Below, piece after piece: positions 60,380 through 64,000 of a stretch of DNA of 64,000 bases (its first letter is position 1; every line of letters starts with the position of its first letter). The stretch is taken from assembly GCA_021904315.1 (NCBI GenBank), contig CM038920.1, positions 9,610,001 to 9,674,000 of the forward strand, written 5' to 3'. The DNA comes from Sphagnum magellanicum (Eukaryota > Streptophyta > Sphagnopsida > Sphagnales > Sphagnaceae). A model generated the notes under the pieces. It was not told the DNA's origin. It searched no databases and saw nothing but the letters and a program-made list of their open reading frames with translations. Both the position numbers and the translations under genes were made by a program.

Positions 60380-63300
60380 AAGTCATCTACCCTTCCAAAG
60401 TACAACGAGGAAAAACCCATCGTCCAATGGGAACAACATCCATAGGTGGAGTCATGCACGCCATGTGCCAACCCCTAGAACATCTATCACACACCAACAT
60501 ATGGGCTACTCCACCTTTAGACTCACATAACATACACCTCAAGTTGGCCCGTACCATTGCCAAACTTGGGTCAACTGTACCATCCACATTTGGGAGGTGA
60601 CATGGCACACAATTACGCACATGGTCCTTCCAAACAACACCATCATGACCCTCCAACATGAGAACTGTAGAAGCTAACACCTCTTGCACTCGTAAGATAG
60701 TGCGGCTTGTTGTTACATCCAATGTCGTTGGTGCAATCTGTTACAAATAGACATAGTCCCCCACATGGAACCTACGAATCGATGGTCAATAACCTCCACC
60801 CCGAATAATTGCATATCGCAATGTATCCATGTGTTGAGCAATGGCAAGGTTTTCAAACGCTGCTGGCATAATTCTTCGAAAGAGCTCTACACGTTGAAAA
60901 CACATCCTCAACCACATCTTCGAGTCATCTAGGTTCACCACCTCACTAAACTCATGACAAATTGTTGTTGGCAAGTTTGGATCTCGGCCATACAATAGAA
61001 AATAAGGTGAAAAGGAAGCCAAGGATGCCTGACGATTGAATTAATATCCCATGGCCAACCATGGTGATTGAATATCCCAATCCACAAGGTGGCCTTTCTG
61101 CAAGCCATATTTGCGCAATGCCCTCTTCACCGTTTGTACCACACGCTCAGCTAAACCATCTGCCTCTGGATGATCTCGAGACGTGGTTCAGTGATCAATC
61201 AACGCCTTGTCACACAAGACCTGAAACTCACCCTGAAACTTCGTACCTTGATTGGTCAACACTTCAGCTAGTGCACCAAAATGACTAAGCACCCTATCAA
61301 GGAATAGATATGCTACTCCCTCGCTGGATTTGTCAAGGGATGGCACCAACTCAATCCACTTGGAAAAGTGCTCCACCATCACCAACACATATTTGTTGTG
61401 CCCAACTGTCAATGGTAATGGTCCCGCAAAGTCCAAACTCCAGCGATAACCCAACCCCATAATAGACAAGGGGTGTAATTGTGGTGTATGGGCATTGAAC
61501 GATGCCCTCACCCTATCACAAACCATGCAATGTGACATTAATCGTTGCACATCAGTGTGCATACCATGCCACCAATATTGACTTAGGAGTAAGTTATATG
61601 TCCGCTTTACTCCAAAATGCCCCAACTCCTTATGGGCATATCGCACAATACGCCTTCTCTGGTCTAAATGTGGTACAATCCATACCCTACCATCCTCCCA
61701 CATTCGGAGTATATGTGTCCCCTCCAACCAATACCTCTTAGTTCGTTGGAGAACACGGTCTCTCTCCTTAGCACTCACCATGCCTGACACCATACTGGTT
61801 CGTAAAAACTCCAACACTAATGTATCATCATGAACATCATGGTGACCGATGCTACCATCCCCAACCTCAGGATTTGAAGACTGGCCATCTACCCTTTGAG
61901 TAGAGTAAGATGTCACGTGGCCCTCCATACTAGAGTCCACACCCAACAAGCACAAAAAGGCCGATGCATGCCAACTTGGCACCATCTCCTCATCACCCTC
62001 ACCATGCCATCTAGCTCCAGTATTATCCTCCTGGCTAGTGCATGGGTTCCGACTCAACCCATTGGCATCAAGGTTTGTAACTCCTGGTTTATGCACCACC
62101 TGGAAGTCATACTCCTGTAAGATGAGAGCCCACCGTGCAAGCTTTCCTGTAAGTTTATCGGACTCCATCAACCACTTGAGCAGCTGGTGGTCAGTGACAA
62201 GGCTAAACTGTGTGCCAAACAACTAACACCTGAAGTGTGCGATAGCCCACACTGTTGCCAAACACTTTCCCTCGTAAAAACTATAGCGTGACTCCGCTGC
62301 ATTGTTCGAAAGACTCGCATAGGCCACCACAAACTCCTTCCTTTCATCATCACATTGTGTCAACACCATTCCAAGTCCCAACATATTCCAATCAGTGTGT
62401 AGCTGGAATGGACGCCCCCTAATAGGTCTCCTCAGGATGGGAGCTGCAATTAACCTAGCCTTGAGCTCCACAAAAGCTCGCTCTTGTTCATCACCCCACT
62501 GCCATTCCTGATCCAACTTCAACATGTTCAAAGGCTTTGCCATCGCATTAAAGCCTTTGACATACCTACGATAATAGTTCGTCAATCCCATGAAAGCGCA
62601 AACCCTACTCACATCCGTGGGACGCGGAATACGTGCAATAGCCTCCACCTTGGCTTGTTGCACTCCCAAACCACCTGGGTAGATCACATGACCCAGATAT
62701 TCCATTCTCTTGGAAGAACTTACACTTCCCAAGATGTAGACGAAGACCATGAGCCTTCAACCACTCAAACACAATTTGTAGATGAATTTGGTGCTCTTCC
62801 ACGGTATTACTATATACCACAATATCATCAATATAACATTGGACAAAATCCAACCCTACTAAGATCCTATCCATCACACGTTGAAACTCGGCAGGCGCGT
62901 TTTTCAACCCAAAGGGTAAGAACTTCCACTGATACAATCAATCCTTGCCGTGAGAGTTGACGCCCCAAAATGCGGTCTTGGCCTTGTCCTCCTCTCGAAT
63001 CGGCAATTGATGGTACCCTGCTCGAAAATCAAGTGTACTAAAAACCTTTGCATGTCCCACAACATCAAAGATCTCTTCAGGTGTAGGCATGGCATACTTA
63101 TCGGACTTAGTCTGCCGATTGATAGGACGGTAGACTCTACACATCCGCCTATCCGTGTAGTTGCCATGTACATCCTTTTTGGTAGGCCTGACAGTGGCTG
63201 ATGCATACTCACCATGCGACAACTCCACTAATCTAGCTTCCAATAGATCCAACGTCCGACTCTGAATCAGGTCCTTCTCCATATCACTGTATCTATAAAG

Positions 63301-64000
63301 ACGATGGAAGATTGGCCTGTCACTAGCCAACTCAATCCGTATACTAGGTCCAATCAAAGCACCCAACTCCTTCATACTAAAGGCAAAATAACTCATGTAT
63401 GCTCTTAGGAATTGCATCAACTATTGTTTTTCTCTTCCTGTTAACTTGGGCCTTATCAAAGGCTCCCAAGTCTCCTTGGTAGACACACTAGAGGAAGAGG
63501 ATGATGCCACGGGTTGCTACGCAAAAACCTTGGGAGAAGCCACACGCTCCTCCAAGTCACCCAATGGAACACCATTGGAGCAACAAACTCCTCCAAGAGC
63601 ATGGGCCACAACCTTCACATGCTTTCCCAACACATCCCATGTACTCCAAGGATGAAAAGTATAACTTTCCTCGCCCCTAGTCGATGCCTCTACTGTCACG
63701 GTGGACAGTGAGCTCACAAGAGGTGTAACTACTACAAATGTGGCTCTAAGCCGACGCTGCTCAGCCATACCAAGGCTAACAATCCAAGTCAAACAATTCA
63801 GGTCCATAGCTTGACCCAACACTTGTCGACGTGAAGCCTTGGAAATAGAAGGGACAAATGTCATTCCTTTAAGAAACCCCATTGCACGTTCTCTCTCATC
63901 GGCGTTGGGTTCGACAAATTGCTATAAACAAATATCCCATACAAGTTCGGGACCACCTTCTTTATAGGCATGTGATGCTGGAAAACTGACAAATGTGGGT
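60380..64000 (-). mobile_element. Ty3/Gypsy LTR retrotransposon, broken, with C-terminal PHD-type finger
   Basis: The element reads leftward from the right edge of the window. Parts in order: sequence before the polymerase (gag and protease side, mostly outside the window), reverse transcriptase with the YIDD catalytic motif (about 63.4-62.6 kb), RNase H (about 62.6-62.0 kb), integrase with an HHCC zinc finger and core (about 61.8-60.8 kb), then a PHD-type zinc finger (about 60.55-60.40 kb). The protein style (for example DKYAMPTPEEIFDVVGHAK) is that of plant Ty3/Gypsy elements. It carries roughly half a dozen breaks and is not functional. The LTRs were not identified; the 5' one must lie beyond 64000. 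Protein similarity among domains suggests moderate age, but no LTR pair is available to date it. Confidence 0.88.

Overview
The window is nuclear DNA of a land plant. It is AT-rich, has spliced genes with GT/AG introns, and carries relics of typical plant genes: a plastid-type acyl carrier protein, a WAT1/EamA-type transporter and a piece of U2 snRNA. It is packed with plant transposon families (CACTA, hAT, PIF/Harbinger-like MITE, LINE, Ty3/Gypsy). Nothing bacterial or organellar is present. Large, old, nested repeats suggest a big-genome non-flowering plant (fern, bryophyte or gymnosperm), but that placement is inference and no lineage marker settles it.

Layout. 1-8.1 kb: an old hAT-type transposase on the minus strand, split by a CACTA-type element (523-3025), with a second related CACTA-type element at 5424-8123; both have TTA target duplications. 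9.2-11.7 kb: a minus-strand multi-exon gene with leucine-rich repeats, probably decayed. 12.2-14.1 kb: unrecognised coding-like fragments. 14.2-14.8 kb: a broken acyl carrier protein gene. 16.3-18.9 kb: a broken WAT1-type transporter gene with a U2 snRNA fragment inside it. 20.8-21.6 kb: a 49-bp minisatellite whose every unit is a hairpin. 22.4-22.9 kb: a hAT-type MITE. 24.6-28.0 kb: a damaged ankyrin-repeat gene. 28-36.7 kb: mostly featureless, then remains that look transposon-derived. 37.4-38.8 kb: a second decayed hAT/ZNF862-like transposase. 40.2-41.5 kb: a dispersed repeat carrying an 819-bp hAT-type MITE; its uninterrupted sister copy lies at 59.4-59.9 kb. 44.8-48.3 kb: a LINE with endonuclease, reverse transcriptase and zinc-finger tail, one frame throughout with three stops. 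49.4-49.6 kb: a 213-bp Harbinger-like MITE. 52.7-57.1 kb: a nearly complete hAT transposon (52952-56973) inserted into an older hAT-type MITE. 60.4-64 kb: a broken Ty3/Gypsy element running off the right edge, ending in a PHD-type zinc finger.

No working host gene could be shown. Each of the better host-gene candidates (ACP, WAT1, ankyrin, LRR) carries or probably carries at least one stop or frame change, so the window reads as a gene-relic and transposon landscape, not a functional cluster. The most informative parts are the exact target duplications, which date insertions relative to each other, and the PHD finger attached to the Gypsy polyprotein.
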